Of a stretch of DNA of 64,000 nt, positions 37,480 through 46,586 are shown piece after piece. Where the stretch lies: the NCBI GenBank assembly GCA_946405625.1, contig CAMJHQ010000019.1:1-64000 (forward strand), given 5' to 3'. The notes beneath the pieces were generated by a model that worked only from the letters and a program-made list of their open reading frames with translations, made no database searches and was not told the origin of the DNA. A program made the position numbers and the translations under genes. This stretch comes from an uncultured Lachnospiraceae bacterium (GTDB lineage Bacteria > Bacillota > Clostridia > Lachnospirales > Lachnospiraceae). Numbering within the stretch: the stretch's first letter is position 1; every line of letters begins with the position of its first letter.

Positions 37480-38867
37480 GACATAATTCTCCATCCCGGA
37501 AGATACTTATTCTTAATGCTTCCTCTGTCATCGGCCTTACCAAATCCAAGCGGGAAGCCGTCAACAGCAACAAGAACCCATCCCTTCCTGACTGCTTCAT
37601 CGCTGTATTCAATAGTTTCGCCTTTAAGATATCTGATAATTCTCTCATCATCCGCCGAAAGATTAAGGACATTGTCAAATTCATCGGCTTTAAGATTCAT
37701 TGCAAGAGCCTGACTTGGTTCGAATCGGTTTTTCTTAACCTCTCCCATTAGCAGACCTCGTCTCAATACATGAAGTCGACCGTTTTCCGGACAACCATCG
37801 GGGATATAATATATCCTGCCATTCATATCCTCAAAACGGTCATTTTTGAAGTTCCTTTTTATATGAGTAAGAAATTCCGCTTGTTCCTCACTTATCTTAT
37901 ATTTCTTAGGATAGTAATCACTGACGGACGAGAATGCATTATCTGTCGATTCATCTTTGATGAGCGATACAAAATGTCCTTCTCCTTTTACTTTATGTGG
38001 AAACAGGTGTGCTGTATTTTCCAATTTGGCAGATGCTGCATTATCAAAATCAGTCCATTCGGGATTTCCGTCAACAAATCCATCGAATTTTCTGACAGGA
38101 ATAAGCTTTAGATTATCATTTAATGAAAGAAGGAACATTATACTGTCCTCATCTTCCTTTCCGGAAAATGTGCAGGTAGAATATAGAATTGTTCCACCGG
38201 GCTTTAACATTTTCACGGCTTCCGTCAGGATGGATTTTTGTATTGTTGCGAAATACTCATTACCATTACGTTCCCAGGCCGTGATCATTGAAGATGACTT
38301 TCTGAACATTCCCTCTCCTGAGCAAGGAGCATCTATAAGTATCTTGTCAAAATAATGATCATATACACCGGCTAATTTATCGGTAGACTCGCAGGTGACG
38401 AGTACATTTTCAGCACCAAATAATTCAAGATTTTTAATAAGAGCTTTTGCACGAGAGGCACTGATATCATTCGAAACCAGATATCCCGTTCCGTCAAGCT
38501 TTGCAAGCAGTTCGGTGGATTTTCCACCCGGAGCCGCACATATATCAAGAACCTTATCGCCTGGTTCAATAGGTATTTCAGCAGCCGGAAGAAGTGCACT
38601 TGGCTCCTGAAGATAATAAAGACCTGCATAATAATATGGATGTTTGGATGGCGAACACTCGCTTTCATCATAATAAAATCCATTATTGCTCCAAGGTACC
38701 GGAGTCAGCTTAAATGGTGAAATCTTTAAAAAGTCTTCAACACTGATCTTAAGAGTGTTTACTCTGAGTGCGTGATACATCGGCTTCTCAAGTGCATCAA
38801 GATAGTCGTTATATTCATCTCCAAGCATCATTTTCATTTGTTCTGCAAAAGAATCAGGAAGTCTCAT
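37476..38867 (-). CDS. RsmF/NOL1-NOP2-Sun-type RNA m5C methyltransferase
   Basis: A 463-residue SAM-dependent RNA cytosine-C5 methyltransferase. The Rossmann domain has LDICAAPGGKSTELLAKL for SAM, NDISASRAKALIKNLE, the TCxxPCSGEG-like catalytic stretch ILIDAPCSGEGMFRK, and the second cysteine in LYSTCTFSGKEDEDSI. The C-terminal region (residues ~290-463) matches the RsmF-type extension, including LHVLRRGLLMGEVKKNRFEP and GWVLVAVDGFPLGFGK. The substrate is 16S rRNA by family, not proven here. Confidence 0.92.
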   Translation of the reverse strand: MRLPDSFAEQMKMMLGDEYNDYLDALEKPMYHALRVNTLKISVEDFLKISPFKLTPVPWSNNGFYYDESECSPSKHPYYYAGLYYLQEPSALLPAAEIPIEPGDKVLDICAAPGGKSTELLAKLDGTGYLVSNDISASRAKALIKNLELFGAENVLVTCESTDKLAGVYDHYFDKILIDAPCSGEGMFRKSSSMITAWERNGNEYFATIQKSILTEAVKMLKPGGTILYSTCTFSGKEDEDSIMFLLSLNDNLKLIPVRKFDGFVDGNPEWTDFDNAASAKLENTAHLFPHKVKGEGHFVSLIKDESTDNAFSSVSDYYPKKYKISEEQAEFLTHIKRNFKNDRFEDMNGRIYYIPDGCPENGRLHVLRRGLLMGEVKKNRFEPSQALAMNLKADEFDNVLNLSADDERIIRYLKGETIEYSDEAVRKGWVLVAVDGFPLGFGKADDRGSIKNKYLPGWRIMS

Positions 38868-38885
38868 TTCATCCTCGTTATAATG

Positions 38886-39776
38886 TTATTCGTCTTCATC
38901 CCAGCCGTGCTTTTCTTCTCCCGCATTTACAGGAGTTTCATCAATATTTACCCTTGAATTCAGGAAGTCATATTCTTTTTCAAAATCGATATTATCCGGA
39001 TATGCAAGATGAAGTTCACTGATTATCTTATATGCTTCTGCGTAATTCTTCTGTCTTTCAAGGATTACGGCTTTGTTATATTCAAGAAGATACATATATT
39101 TGTCATCTCCGCTATATACACCTTGTTGAATATATTCAGAAGCCTTTGCATCATCCCCTATTCCTACATAATATGAAGCAAGCTGAGATGCAACGTAAGT
39201 ATTCATTCCATAATCATTTATATAATTATCAAATGCGGCCTGCATCTTATCTCCGTCTCCATTATTTGCATAACATGCACCGAGATAAATATTCAGACTG
39301 GAATCACCTTTTTCAATAAGCTTTTCAAGCTTTGCTGCAGCAGAACTGTAATCCTTTTGATTTATAAATGTATCCATTGCATCGGCAAATTCGATTCTAT
39401 CTTTAAGAAATTCCTTATTGGAATATTCATTACTGTTAAGCAGCTCATTATAAAGAGTAAGGGCTTTTGCATAGTCACCTCGTTTTAATGTAGACTCAGC
39501 AATATAAACCTTAGAATCTATATCCATTGATTTTGAAAACCATTGTTTCTCATCTATAGATTCCTGTAAGAGCTGTTCGGCTTTTTCATAATTGCCGCTG
39601 TTAAACTCTGCAATACCCTGCTCTCGTAATTCTTCTTTATAAGATGTACAGTTGATAATAACTATAATCGTTGCAATAATAGAAATTACGCTGATTATAA
39701 GTCCTGTAATAGCAATCTTTTTCATTCTTTCTTTTTTCCTGCTGCTTCGTCTTGTATTATTTGAAACTTCAGACAT
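38886..39776 (-). CDS. TPR-repeat membrane-anchored protein
   Basis: About 296 residues. A basic start (NTRRSSRKKERMKK) leads into one membrane helix (residues ~20-45, IAITGLIISVISIIATIIVII). An extracellular part with about five tetratricopeptide-like repeats (FNSGNYEKAEQLLQESI, RGDYAKALTLYNELL and so on) follows, ending in an acidic tail. It is probably a protein-protein scaffold; the partner is unknown. The start at 39776 is chosen for AGGAG 10 nt upstream. It lies 13 nt after galE. Confidence 0.8.
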   Translation of the reverse strand: MSEVSNNTRRSSRKKERMKKIAITGLIISVISIIATIIVIINCTSYKEELREQGIAEFNSGNYEKAEQLLQESIDEKQWFSKSMDIDSKVYIAESTLKRGDYAKALTLYNELLNSNEYSNKEFLKDRIEFADAMDTFINQKDYSSAAAKLEKLIEKGDSSLNIYLGACYANNGDGDKMQAAFDNYINDYGMNTYVASQLASYYVGIGDDAKASEYIQQGVYSGDDKYMYLLEYNKAVILERQKNYAEAYKIISELHLAYPDNIDFEKEYDFLNSRVNIDETPVNAGEEKHGWDEDE

Positions 39777-39789
39777 TTCAGTAACTCTC

Positions 39790-40800
39790 CTATTCGTTCG
39801 CAAGGGTCATTTTAGCAAATCTCCAGGAATCCTTACACATTCTTTCGAGATCTAATTCAGCAACCCATCCGAGTTCTTTCTTTGCCTTAGATGCATCAGC
39901 ATAACATGTGGCAATGTCACCCGGACGACGAGCCTTTATAACATAAGGAATTTTAATATCATTTGCTTTTTCAAATGCATGAACTATATCCAGTACGCTA
40001 TATCCGATACCTGTTCCAAGGTTATAAATATTTACACCGGTACTGTTTATAACCTTGTCTACAGCACAGAGATGTCCCTTGGCAAGATCTGTAACGTGAA
40101 TATAATCACGCACTCCTGTTCCATCCGGAGTATCATAATCATTTCCGAATACACCAAGTTCAGGAAGCTTTCCTATAGCAACCTGCATTATATAAGGCAT
40201 AAGGTTATTTGGTATTCCGTTAGGAGACTCACCGATTATTCCACTCTCGTCAGCTCCGATAGGATTAAAGTATCTGAGAAGAACAACGCTCCATTCTTTA
40301 TCAGAAACATATAGATCACTCAGTATCTGCTCAAGCATAGATTTTGTCCATCCATATGGATTAGTACAGACACCCTTCGGACATTCTTCAGTAATAGGAA
40401 TGAAAGCAGGATCACCGTAAACAGTTGCTGATGATGAGAAAATGATCTTCTTTACATTATATTTTGCCATCAGCTTAACAAGGTTAATGGTTCCTGTAAT
40501 GTTATTCTCATAATAAGCAACAGGTTTAGCAACTGATTCACCTACTGCCTTAAGGCCTGCAAAATGAATCACACAGTCGATCTTGTTTTCTTTGAAGATC
40601 GGTTCCATTTCCTCAGGATTAAGCATATCAGCTTTATAGAACTTTACCTCTTTACCGGTAATCTTCTTTATCTTATCCAGTGTGTCGATCTTTGAATTAT
40701 AAAGATTATCAAAAACAACAACATCATGTCCCTTCTTAAGAAGTTCAACAACTGTATGTGAACCAATATAGCCTGTTCCACCTGATACAAGTACATTCAT
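39790..40800 (-). CDS. galE: UDP-glucose 4-epimerase
   Basis: Interconverts UDP-glucose and UDP-galactose with bound NAD+. A 336-residue extended short-chain dehydrogenase. [16 protein letters not shown] binds NAD, with the catalytic Ser in [10 protein letters not shown] and Tyr-x-x-x-Lys in [12 protein letters not shown], where the usual Y-G-x-[ST]-K is intact. [12 protein letters not shown] and [13 protein letters not shown] follow. It would feed the Leloir pathway, which fits the GH42 galactosidase at 8 kb. It has AGGAGG 6 nt before the ATG and starts the long - strand run. Confidence 0.95.
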   Translation of the reverse strand: MNVLVSGGTGYIGSHTVVELLKKGHDVVVFDNLYNSKIDTLDKIKKITGKEVKFYKADMLNPEEMEPIFKENKIDCVIHFAGLKAVGESVAKPVAYYENNITGTINLVKLMAKYNVKKIIFSSSATVYGDPAFIPITEECPKGVCTNPYGWTKSMLEQILSDLYVSDKEWSVVLLRYFNPIGADESGIIGESPNGIPNNLMPYIMQVAIGKLPELGVFGNDYDTPDGTGVRDYIHVTDLAKGHLCAVDKVINSTGVNIYNLGTGIGYSVLDIVHAFEKANDIKIPYVIKARRPGDIATCYADASKAKKELGWVAELDLERMCKDSWRFAKMTLANE

Positions 40801-40957
40801 GATAAAACCTCCTGAATTATGTCTGGTAAATAATCTATAGTTCTCATAGAACTTATCTTATTGAATAATTAAATTTAATCTATCATAAGATGTTTCCATC
40901 CCGTAAATAGATTAAATAATATACATTATCAAAATCATATACAATATATAGTATTCT

Positions 40958-40986
40958 TTGACATCATTAATGCATTATGTTATTAT
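40958..40986 (+). promoter_or_regulatory. Promoter of tRNA-Leu
   Basis: A perfect TTGACA (40958-40963) is followed after exactly 17 nt by TATTAT (40981-40986), 77 nt before the tRNA. Confidence 0.8.
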
Positions 40987-41002
40987 AACAAAGATTTAGC
41001 AT

Positions 41003-41035
41003 AAAAAAAACAGAATTCTACACAGAATTCTGTTT
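41003..41035 (-). terminator. - strand terminator beside the tRNA
   Basis: AACAGAATTCT (41009-41019) pairs with AGAATTCTGTT (41024-41034). On the - strand it is followed by eight T, so it ends transcripts from the integrase side before they reach galE. It also lies in the tRNA 5' leader on the + strand, where it lacks a U tract. Confidence 0.75.
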
Positions 41036-41062
41036 AAGATTTTATTATGCTACAAATATTTA

Positions 41063-41146
41063 GCCGGCATGTCGGAATTGGCAGACGAGGCAGACTCAAA
41101 ATCTGTTGATGGCAACATCGTGCGGGTTCGACCCCCGCTGCCGGCA
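41063..41146 (+). tRNA. tRNA-Leu (anticodon CAA)
   Basis: An 84-nt cloverleaf. The acceptor stem GCCGGCA pairs with TGCCGGC, the anticodon stem is GCAGA/TCTGT with loop CTCAAAA (anticodon CAA, codon UUG), the long variable arm is TGATGGCAACATCG as expected for a class-II tRNA, and the T arm is GCGGGTTCGACCCCCGC. CCA is not encoded. The 3' end is the attachment site of the genomic island to its right; the tRNA is left intact. Confidence 0.96.
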
Positions 41147-41171
41147 CTTCAAAACCCCAGTAAAATCGGGC
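41127..41171. other. attL of the island
   Basis: The 22 bp at 41127-41148 (T loop, T stem and acceptor 3' side of the tRNA) are repeated exactly at 62234-62255. After a diverged 11-nt stretch, GTAAAATCGGGC (41160-41171) is also shared with 62266-62277. Confidence 0.92.
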
Positions 41172-41189
41172 ATTCCCAAGATTTGAAAA

Positions 41190-41230
41190 GTTACTTTTGT
41201 TACTTTTTACCCCGAAATAGGTTACTTTTT
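41190..41230 (+). repeat. GTTACTTTT repeats inside attL (integrase arm sites?)
   Basis: GTTACTTTT occurs at 41190, 41199 and 41221, the last overlapping the end of the integrase gene. The same word recurs near attR at 62156 and 62167. Such repeats flanking the core fit arm-type binding sites of tyrosine integrases. Confidence 0.6.
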
Positions 41231-42496
41231 TGAGTCGGATGAGCATATCATGCCGGCTTTTTCTATTATTTCCCTCTTTAATGCCATATCAGACACATCA
41301 TAAGTATAGTAGTTCGAGTTAACTCTCTCGGAATTACCAAGGAGTGATGATGTAATAGTTGTTGATACTCCATTACACTTCATATTACTGTTAAATGTTC
41401 TTCTTATTGCGTGTATACTCTTCTTTCCGGAAAACTTCGGTCCTCCGGTACGGTTTCTCATGGAATCAGAGATCTTTGTCGATGATATACGTCCGTTTTT
41501 ATCCATGAAGACAAATTCTCCGAGCAATCCATTAGAAATCTCGTATTCCTTTATTCTGTTAAAGAGGTTGATGAGTTCATCAGATAATGGGAATATACGA
41601 TCTTTTCCTGTCTTTGTAGTAGATACCGTATATTCGTTTGTCAGGCGATTATGTTTCTCTGAATGTCTGATCAGCATTATACCTTCATCGTATAATATAT
41701 CTTCCCATTTGAGACCGGATATCTCTCCTACTCTCATTCCCGTGAGAAGTGATAATTCAATTGCAAAACACACAACCTTATTAGCATTTTTTGAAACAGG
41801 GTTATGTATGCTCTGCAGCAATGCCTGCTGTTCAGCCATAGACAGAGTTCTTTCTCTGGCAGTTTTAATAGATGGTTCCTTGCATAATGAACGGTACATC
41901 GGCAGATCAACGTAATTACATGGATTATCCCTTATTACACGATCACGTATGGCTTTATTAAATATTCCATTCACATATCCCCATATACTTTGTAGAGCTT
42001 TCCATGGTATAGGTTTTTCTTCCAGAACTTTTCTTATATGAGAAGTAAGGTCAGTATCTTCGATATCTCGTATATCCATCTTCTCTATGGGATATCCTTT
42101 AAAAAACCTGTTATAGTCGGATGTATACTTATATATAGTATTGTCAGAACGCCCACAGAGGCTCTGTCTTTCCATCCATAACTGAAAGGCTGTCTCAAAA
42201 TCATAATGGTCTATATGAGTCTTATAAAAGCCGATGACTACATCTTCCAGATCTTTAAGATGCTTTTTCTTTATAAGTTTAGTAAACTTACTTTTATTAT
42301 CCGGAAGCTTTGTTTTCCAGAATCCATCGGATGCCTGCCATATCCTGTACGAGTGCTTATCAAGAAACTGTTTATTATCCATTTTCCTAATCTGCTCCTC
42401 AATGATGGCCTCATCTATGATACCATTGTCGGCAAGCATTCTCAATTCTTCGAGAGAAAAATTATTAAGTTTTTCGCCTGATATCGTTATATTCAT
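41222..42496 (-). CDS. int: Island integrase, tyrosine recombinase family
   Basis: Catalyses integration and probably excision at the tRNA-Leu site. About 424 residues: an N-terminal arm-binding region (residues ~1-90), a SAM-like core-binding domain (YHIDHYDFETAFQLWMER... to ~200) and the catalytic domain. Catalytic residues: Arg in LLTGMRVGEISGLKW, Lys region near TTKTGKDRIFPL, His-x-x-Arg in IHAIRRTFNS and Tyr in SNYYTYDVSD. The usual third-box LGH is LGN here (LLGNSERVNS). ATG 42496 is chosen for AGGAG 5 nt before it. It reads toward attL, as in most tRNA islands. Confidence 0.93.
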   Translation of the reverse strand: MNITISGEKLNNFSLEELRMLADNGIIDEAIIEEQIRKMDNKQFLDKHSYRIWQASDGFWKTKLPDNKSKFTKLIKKKHLKDLEDVVIGFYKTHIDHYDFETAFQLWMERQSLCGRSDNTIYKYTSDYNRFFKGYPIEKMDIRDIEDTDLTSHIRKVLEEKPIPWKALQSIWGYVNGIFNKAIRDRVIRDNPCNYVDLPMYRSLCKEPSIKTARERTLSMAEQQALLQSIHNPVSKNANKVVCFAIELSLLTGMRVGEISGLKWEDILYDEGIMLIRHSEKHNRLTNEYTVSTTKTGKDRIFPLSDELINLFNRIKEYEISNGLLGEFVFMDKNGRISSTKISDSMRNRTGGPKFSGKKSIHAIRRTFNSNMKCNGVSTTITSSLLGNSERVNSNYYTYDVSDMALKREIIEKAGMICSSDSKK

Positions 42497-42638
42497 TCCA
42501 TCTCCTATGAAAAGCAGATTTAACATGTGTACGTGTGTTTATAATAAAATTATAAACATTCGATTCTGCTAAAATTCTCATAGAATGATGAAATTTAATA
42601 GAAAAGTTATCAATTCTGATAAATTTTGCATATCAGAC

Positions 42639-42700
42639 TTTTTTTCCATTGGAAAAAAATCGGTCACAGGTTATTCACTTATTCTCCAGTGGAGAATAAG
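42639..42700. promoter_or_regulatory. Two adjacent palindromes upstream of the integrase
   Basis: TTTTTTTCCATTGGAAAAAA (42639-42658) and a 23-bp palindrome at 42678-42700 (CTTATTCTCCA-G-TGGAGAATAAG) share a CCA-N-TGG centre and are 19 bp apart. They are likely binding sites for a dimeric regulator of the integrase or of the RNA element to the right. The regulator is not identified. Confidence 0.5.
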
Positions 42701-42729
42701 TTTAGGTATCATAAGTAGCTTTCTTGCTA

Positions 42730-42830
42730 ATGGGAATTGGGGCGAGCCCCAAGATGTAGTCTTATTTTGAAAATTGCAAGTTGAAGCATCGCGAAATTTG
42801 CAATTTTTGCATAAAGACTTTGCTTGTAAG
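42730..42830 (+). ncRNA. Structured element, copy 1
   Basis: About 101 nt, related base by base to 61064-61162 on the other strand. Conserved parts: a first hairpin TTGGGG-loop-CCCCAA; a longer stem AGTCTT.../...AAAGACT with inner 8-bp stem AATTGCAA/TTGCAATT; the word GAAGCA in the loop; and a CAAG/CTTG pair that could close the outside. The stems are kept in the other copy by different bases, which argues for RNA structure. It is not adjacent to a gene start. The Rfam identity is unknown to me. Confidence 0.55.
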
Positions 42831-42868
42831 GGATTGGACAGCTTAGATGCGAGATGATTAAGTGATCG

Positions 42869-44536
42869 TCATATTAATTTATTAAAAATCTTTTTCATAG
42901 TTTCAATTCCTATATCTTCATATATATCATATTCCTCTCTCCACATCTTCCATATCTTTGAGGCTTTTTCTTCATCTTTTTCAAGGGTATTACTTAATCG
43001 TATTAAAATATCATCATCTTCAGTCATTTCTTCAGGCTTAACTTTTTTTAATCTATACAATGGTGAAAGCATAGGTTCATACGAGCCTAATTCTGCATGT
43101 TTATAAAATCTTTTATGCTTCAGTGATGTCATTCTCCATTTATCAGTAAATGGGACTTTAAATATTATTGTAGGAAAACAGCAGTCATATAATGAGCTTG
43201 ATTCTAAAATCATTGCATGAAATGGCGGTCCGAAAGGACGACAATCAATTCGCACAATATCGCCGGTGCGATAAGGAACGCTTCGGTTCAAGTCGATTTC
43301 TCCACTAGATAATCTTCTTGAAGCCGGTATATAATACGTATTTCCATTATCTTGAGCTTTCGGACTCATTTTTTCAAACCAACAAATACGACCATCAAAT
43401 ATATAGTAATCACATTTATGTATCTTTTTATAATGTCCAAATTTAGAATTCTCTGGTTTCCAAGATTCTATGCGGTAATAATGATCATTTAGATCATCAT
43501 CCTCTTTTTCATTATTTATATAATTCATAATTTCCTTAATTGAGGAAAATAAACCGTTACCAAATGATTTTTCTACAAATGAATCAGTATCATACCATTC
43601 AGAAAAAAGATAGAATAAACCTTCGCCTTCATACTCGGTAAGATAATCATCCATCATATTTATAGCATCTCTTATTTCATCACGTGCATCCCACATATAT
43701 GACCATCCATCATCATATGTCCAGTCCACAAGATCTTTGATATTTTTTTTAATCTTTTTCCATTTTTCTTCTGTTTTCAATGATTTATATACATTATTAT
43801 ATATATTAAATTTCAGATTCCTTTTTTTCATCAAGAAATCAAATAGGGATTCTTTTTCTTTTAAAGCAATTGGAGCCTGACATATAATATCTGTTATGCC
43901 ATAACAATAAACATCTTGCTGATTTTTAGCATAATCTGATATATCATAATCCCCATAATCTGAAAACGGAACCAGATGCGCTATCATTTCATTTGAAAAA
44001 CCGCACCTATCCAAAACAAACCTTATATCATCCACTGTCCACTCGCATCTGTTGCCTCGGTATGCTTTTAAATCTTCAATTGATTTAATATCAATCCATT
44101 TATTCTCATTCAACAGATACACCCTGCTTTTTTTGCCTAATATAGTAAGATTCAAAAGATTTATAAATGTTCCAATGCTTTTACCATCCCATATTCCTAT
44201 TCCTTCATCAGCATCATGTGCCATCTGAAAATCCTTTTCAATTCTCATACTATAAGCAGTCCTTCGTTTACCATCAATTTGAAAATGCTTTTCTTCCCAG
44301 TTGCCAATATTATGGCGGGCTTTTGTTTTAGATCCTGAAACATAAACTTTGACATTTCTATACCCTGTAGAGTTTAGATACTTCTGAACTAGTTCATAAA
44401 TTCCAAAGCAATCACCAATAATAATATCTGCACTTTCTTTTATAATATTATCTATTGCCGATACAACATCATATGGGAGTTGATTATATAACGTTTTTTT
44501 ATTTATATTTTCAGTTCCGCAAATAAATATCTTCAT
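42869..44536 (-). CDS. SLOG-fold-like N terminus protein, unknown function
   Basis: About 555 residues. Residues 1-150 look like a Rossmann-type SLOG domain: MKIFICGTENINKKTL, then IIGDCFGIYELVQKYL, KVYVSGSK, and IGIWDGKSIGTFINLL. These match in position the GGA.GvD and W.G.S.GT signals of nucleotide- or NAD-ligand-binding SLOG proteins. The remaining 400 residues are unrecognised; a region around 420-510 (RTGDIVRIDCRPFGPPFHAM) looks like a beta-barrel. The same architecture recurs at 47748-48944. ATG 44536 is chosen for GGAGGAGG 4 nt upstream. It is the second gene of the leftmost operator-controlled unit. Confidence 0.7.
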   Translation of the reverse strand: MKIFICGTENINKKTLYNQLPYDVVSAIDNIIKESADIIIGDCFGIYELVQKYLNSTGYRNVKVYVSGSKTKARHNIGNWEEKHFQIDGKRRTAYSMRIEKDFQMAHDADEGIGIWDGKSIGTFINLLNLTILGKKSRVYLLNENKWIDIKSIEDLKAYRGNRCEWTVDDIRFVLDRCGFSNEMIAHLVPFSDYGDYDISDYAKNQQDVYCYGITDIICQAPIALKEKESLFDFLMKKRNLKFNIYNNVYKSLKTEEKWKKIKKNIKDLVDWTYDDGWSYMWDARDEIRDAINMMDDYLTEYEGEGLFYLFSEWYDTDSFVEKSFGNGLFSSIKEIMNYINNEKEDDDLNDHYYRIESWKPENSKFGHYKKIHKCDYYIFDGRICWFEKMSPKAQDNGNTYYIPASRRLSSGEIDLNRSVPYRTGDIVRIDCRPFGPPFHAMILESSSLYDCCFPTIIFKVPFTDKWRMTSLKHKRFYKHAELGSYEPMLSPLYRLKKVKPEEMTEDDDILIRLSNTLEKDEEKASKIWKMWREEYDIYEDIGIETMKKIFNKLI

Positions 44537-44645
44537 TAATCCTCCTCCATTTTTGTATTCTGCCACATACAGTTTTTTCACTAGTTTCTACTCATACAAG
44601 TCTCAAAATCATTCAAAGTATCTATAATCATACTTATAATAGTCT

Positions 44646-45755
44646 TTATTCTCGTATACGATTCTTAAACTCATATTCTATACCGCCTTCATAAGCAGCG
44701 TTAAATATTTCTTCAGCAAGAAAGTCAATATAATTACAAACATCTTCAATAGATATATCAATAGTAAAACTCGAAGATCCACTATTGTATATTTTGCCAT
44801 AACGTTCTGTACGGTGTTGTACTACTACATCAATACCGATTTTTTTCAAAGATAAATCATCATTATGCCCAAGATAGTTTACAATACAATAATGTAATCC
44901 ATTGGCAAATTGTCGAGCAGCCTCAAACTCCCAAGGTTTACAGCCTTCAATGTCTGTAGGTTTTTTATTTCGCATATCACCTATGTTTTCAATGAGTGTA
45001 ATGTCTTTTCGATACACATTGTCTTTCGTCACGCGTGGAATAATATACTCCATTGTATTTTTGTACAGATCCTTAAATCCATCATAATCAAAATAATTGT
45101 TTTCTAACTGTTCATATAATAAATACCAATAATACTCTAACTCTGTGAGACATTTATCCATATTTTCAAAAATAATATTTTCTAGATTTGGAGATTCTTC
45201 CTGTTCATAACATCCTATCATAGTGTACTTATCTTCAATTTTTATGAATAATCCTTCTTCGGTTATATCTAAAGCATACTCATATCCTCCCAAAACACTT
45301 TTATAATCCCCATTTCCAATAAGTATGATACTTGAACGCTTTGAAGCAAATGTCATTATGGCTTTAAGCATTTCCTGCATTTTAATTACATTTTCTGATA
45401 ATATTTCTACATCCTCTATAATAAGAACAATCCATCCACAAGTAGGCGGTAAGCTATCTATAATACTATAAAGATCTGATTTTTCATCAACCTCATGCTG
45501 ATAAAGTTCCCCAATATCAGAATAATAATTTCGCATATTACGATGAAAGTTTTTCGCCGAATAATGAGCAAGATACACTTCTCCAGGCATTTCCTGATCA
45601 ATGATATCAAACATCATCTTCTTGATTGTTGCATTAGTTAATTTTCGCTCATGGCTATTTACATATAATATATTCTGATGTTTAGGTCGTATATCTCCAT
45701 ATCTATTACACCAATTTTTTAAATATATATACATATCTTTATCAACAATCGACAC
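44646..45755 (-). CDS. AAA-like protein without a P-loop, unknown function
   Basis: A 369-residue protein with the pattern of an AAA+/STAND module. A Walker-B-like WIVLIIEDVEIL is near residue 110, and a sensor-1-like strand SSIILIGNGDY is near 140. At the place of Walker A the sequence is NILYVNSHERKLTNATIKK, with no G-K-T/S, so it may bind but not hydrolyse nucleotide, or may be only a scaffold. The C-terminal part (residues ~220-369) is unrecognised. The start is GTG 45755 with AAGGAG 9 nt before it. It is the first gene after the operator-promoter at 45831-45865. Confidence 0.6.
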   Translation of the reverse strand: MSIVDKDMYIYLKNWCNRYGDIRPKHQNILYVNSHERKLTNATIKKMMFDIIDQEMPGEVYLAHYSAKNFHRNMRNYYSDIGELYQHEVDEKSDLYSIIDSLPPTCGWIVLIIEDVEILSENVIKMQEMLKAIMTFASKRSSIILIGNGDYKSVLGGYEYALDITEEGLFIKIEDKYTMIGCYEQEESPNLENIIFENMDKCLTELEYYWYLLYEQLENNYFDYDGFKDLYKNTMEYIIPRVTKDNVYRKDITLIENIGDMRNKKPTDIEGCKPWEFEAARQFANGLHYCIVNYLGHNDDLSLKKIGIDVVVQHRTERYGKIYNSGSSSFTIDISIEDVCNYIDFLAEEIFNAAYEGGIEYEFKNRIRE

Positions 45756-45830
45756 TTAACTCTTCTCCTTTCTGATATAAAAAATACAATCACATACCTT
45801 TTGACTATACATGTTCATTACTATAACTGT

Positions 45831-45865
45831 ATTGTACATGGATATATGTCCTTTTTTTGTCCCAT
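45831..45865 (-). promoter_or_regulatory. Island operator-promoter 1
   Basis: The 20-bp dyad ATGGGACAAAAAAAGGACAT on the - strand (45865-45846) is followed after 9 nt by the -10-like TACAAT. It drives the AAA-like / SLOG-like pair (44536-45755). Confidence 0.75.
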
Positions 45866-45866
45866 T

Positions 45867-45899
45867 AAAAAAGAGGAGAAGTCAATTCTACATCTCCTC
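45867..45899 (-). terminator. Terminator after the PRGRV-protein gene
   Basis: GAGGAGA (45899-45893, - strand) pairs with TCTCCTC, followed by TTTTTT. The stop codon of the gene lies in the loop. It ends the unit that began at the operator at 49377-49411, 2 nt before the next operator. Confidence 0.8.
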
Positions 45900-46223
45900 A
45901 TCAAGATAACAATGATAGTGCTTACTATGATCAATTTTTATTATTGGTTTTTCCGTCAACCCAAAAGCTTTTACAATATCTTTTATATAAGAATCATCAA
46001 CATGTGGACTCATATATATAATAGGCTTTCCCTTTCCCGTATAATCAACCCTTCCTCTTGGATAATAATCAAAAGGTTTATTACATCTTTTGGATTTTAT
46101 AGTCTCCCATAACTTTTTATGATTGTATGTTTTACCAGATTTAGATATTCCTTCTATATATTTCTCGTCAAACGGAAATGCCAGCATTTTATCATTGATA
46201 ATCCAAAAAACACCTCTTACCAT
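45888..46223 (-). CDS. Conserved hypothetical protein with PRGRV motif
   Basis: A 111-residue soluble protein. The pattern F-W-I-I-N-D-K-M...KSGKTYNHKKLW, then DYYPRGRVDYTGKGKPIIYMSPHVDD, looks like a conserved small family I have seen described only as hypothetical; FGL near the end recurs too. No function is known to me. It is the last gene of a six-gene unit, and its stop lies within the terminator stem-loop. The C-terminal segment HYHCYLDEEM could bind metal, but that is only a guess. Confidence 0.6.
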   Translation of the reverse strand: MVRGVFWIINDKMLAFPFDEKYIEGISKSGKTYNHKKLWETIKSKRCNKPFDYYPRGRVDYTGKGKPIIYMSPHVDDSYIKDIVKAFGLTEKPIIKIDHSKHYHCYLDEEM

Positions 46224-46249
46224 GCTTCTCCCACCTTATGGATGTTTTT

Positions 46250-46567
46250 TTATACATATGTCCAGTCTAAATCATATAGCCTTTTATATGTGCTTCTTTG
46301 ATAAATTTCATTAGCAGGTGAATATCTTACTTTTCTTTGTGCAAATTTTCGTAATGTTTTTATATTGGTATTAATTCGATGTACTCCATATTTATATTCG
46401 TCAATGTTATAATCATAATTTAGATAATAACCCCTGCAACAACGATACTCACCATTCCGATACTTGATAATGCGGCTTCGCTTTTTCTTTTTGGTTTCTA
46501 TTCGTCGTAGGTTGTGTATCAGTTTACGTTTATTGATATCATATATTTCGCCCTTGACTTTAGACAT
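46250..46567 (-). CDS. Small basic protein, unknown
   Basis: About 105 residues, strongly basic (IETKKKKRSRIIKYRNGEYRCC-type stretch) with many Tyr. GAGGA 7 nt before the ATG at 46567 decides the start. The charge suggests binding to nucleic acid. There are two adjacent Cys but no recognisable zinc ribbon. The gene lies 19 nt after the phosphoesterase gene and 26 nt before the PRGRV-protein gene. Confidence 0.5.
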   Translation of the reverse strand: MSKVKGEIYDINKRKLIHNLRRIETKKKKRSRIIKYRNGEYRCCRGYYLNYDYNIDEYKYGVHRINTNIKTLRKFAQRKVRYSPANEIYQRSTYKRLYDLDWTYV

Positions 46568-46586
46568 AACACATTCCTCTTCTAAA

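Noticed and set aside
41181-41246. Coding frame through the tRNA-Leu region on the - strand
   Set aside because: It is antisense to the tRNA and to attL and has no protein-like features.
46238-46257. Eighth operator site (ATGGATGTTTTTTTATACAT)
   Set aside because: It has the ATG-N14-CAT spacing but the half-sites do not match, and it lies 15 nt from a start codon instead of 50-91 nt, with no -10 at 9 nt.
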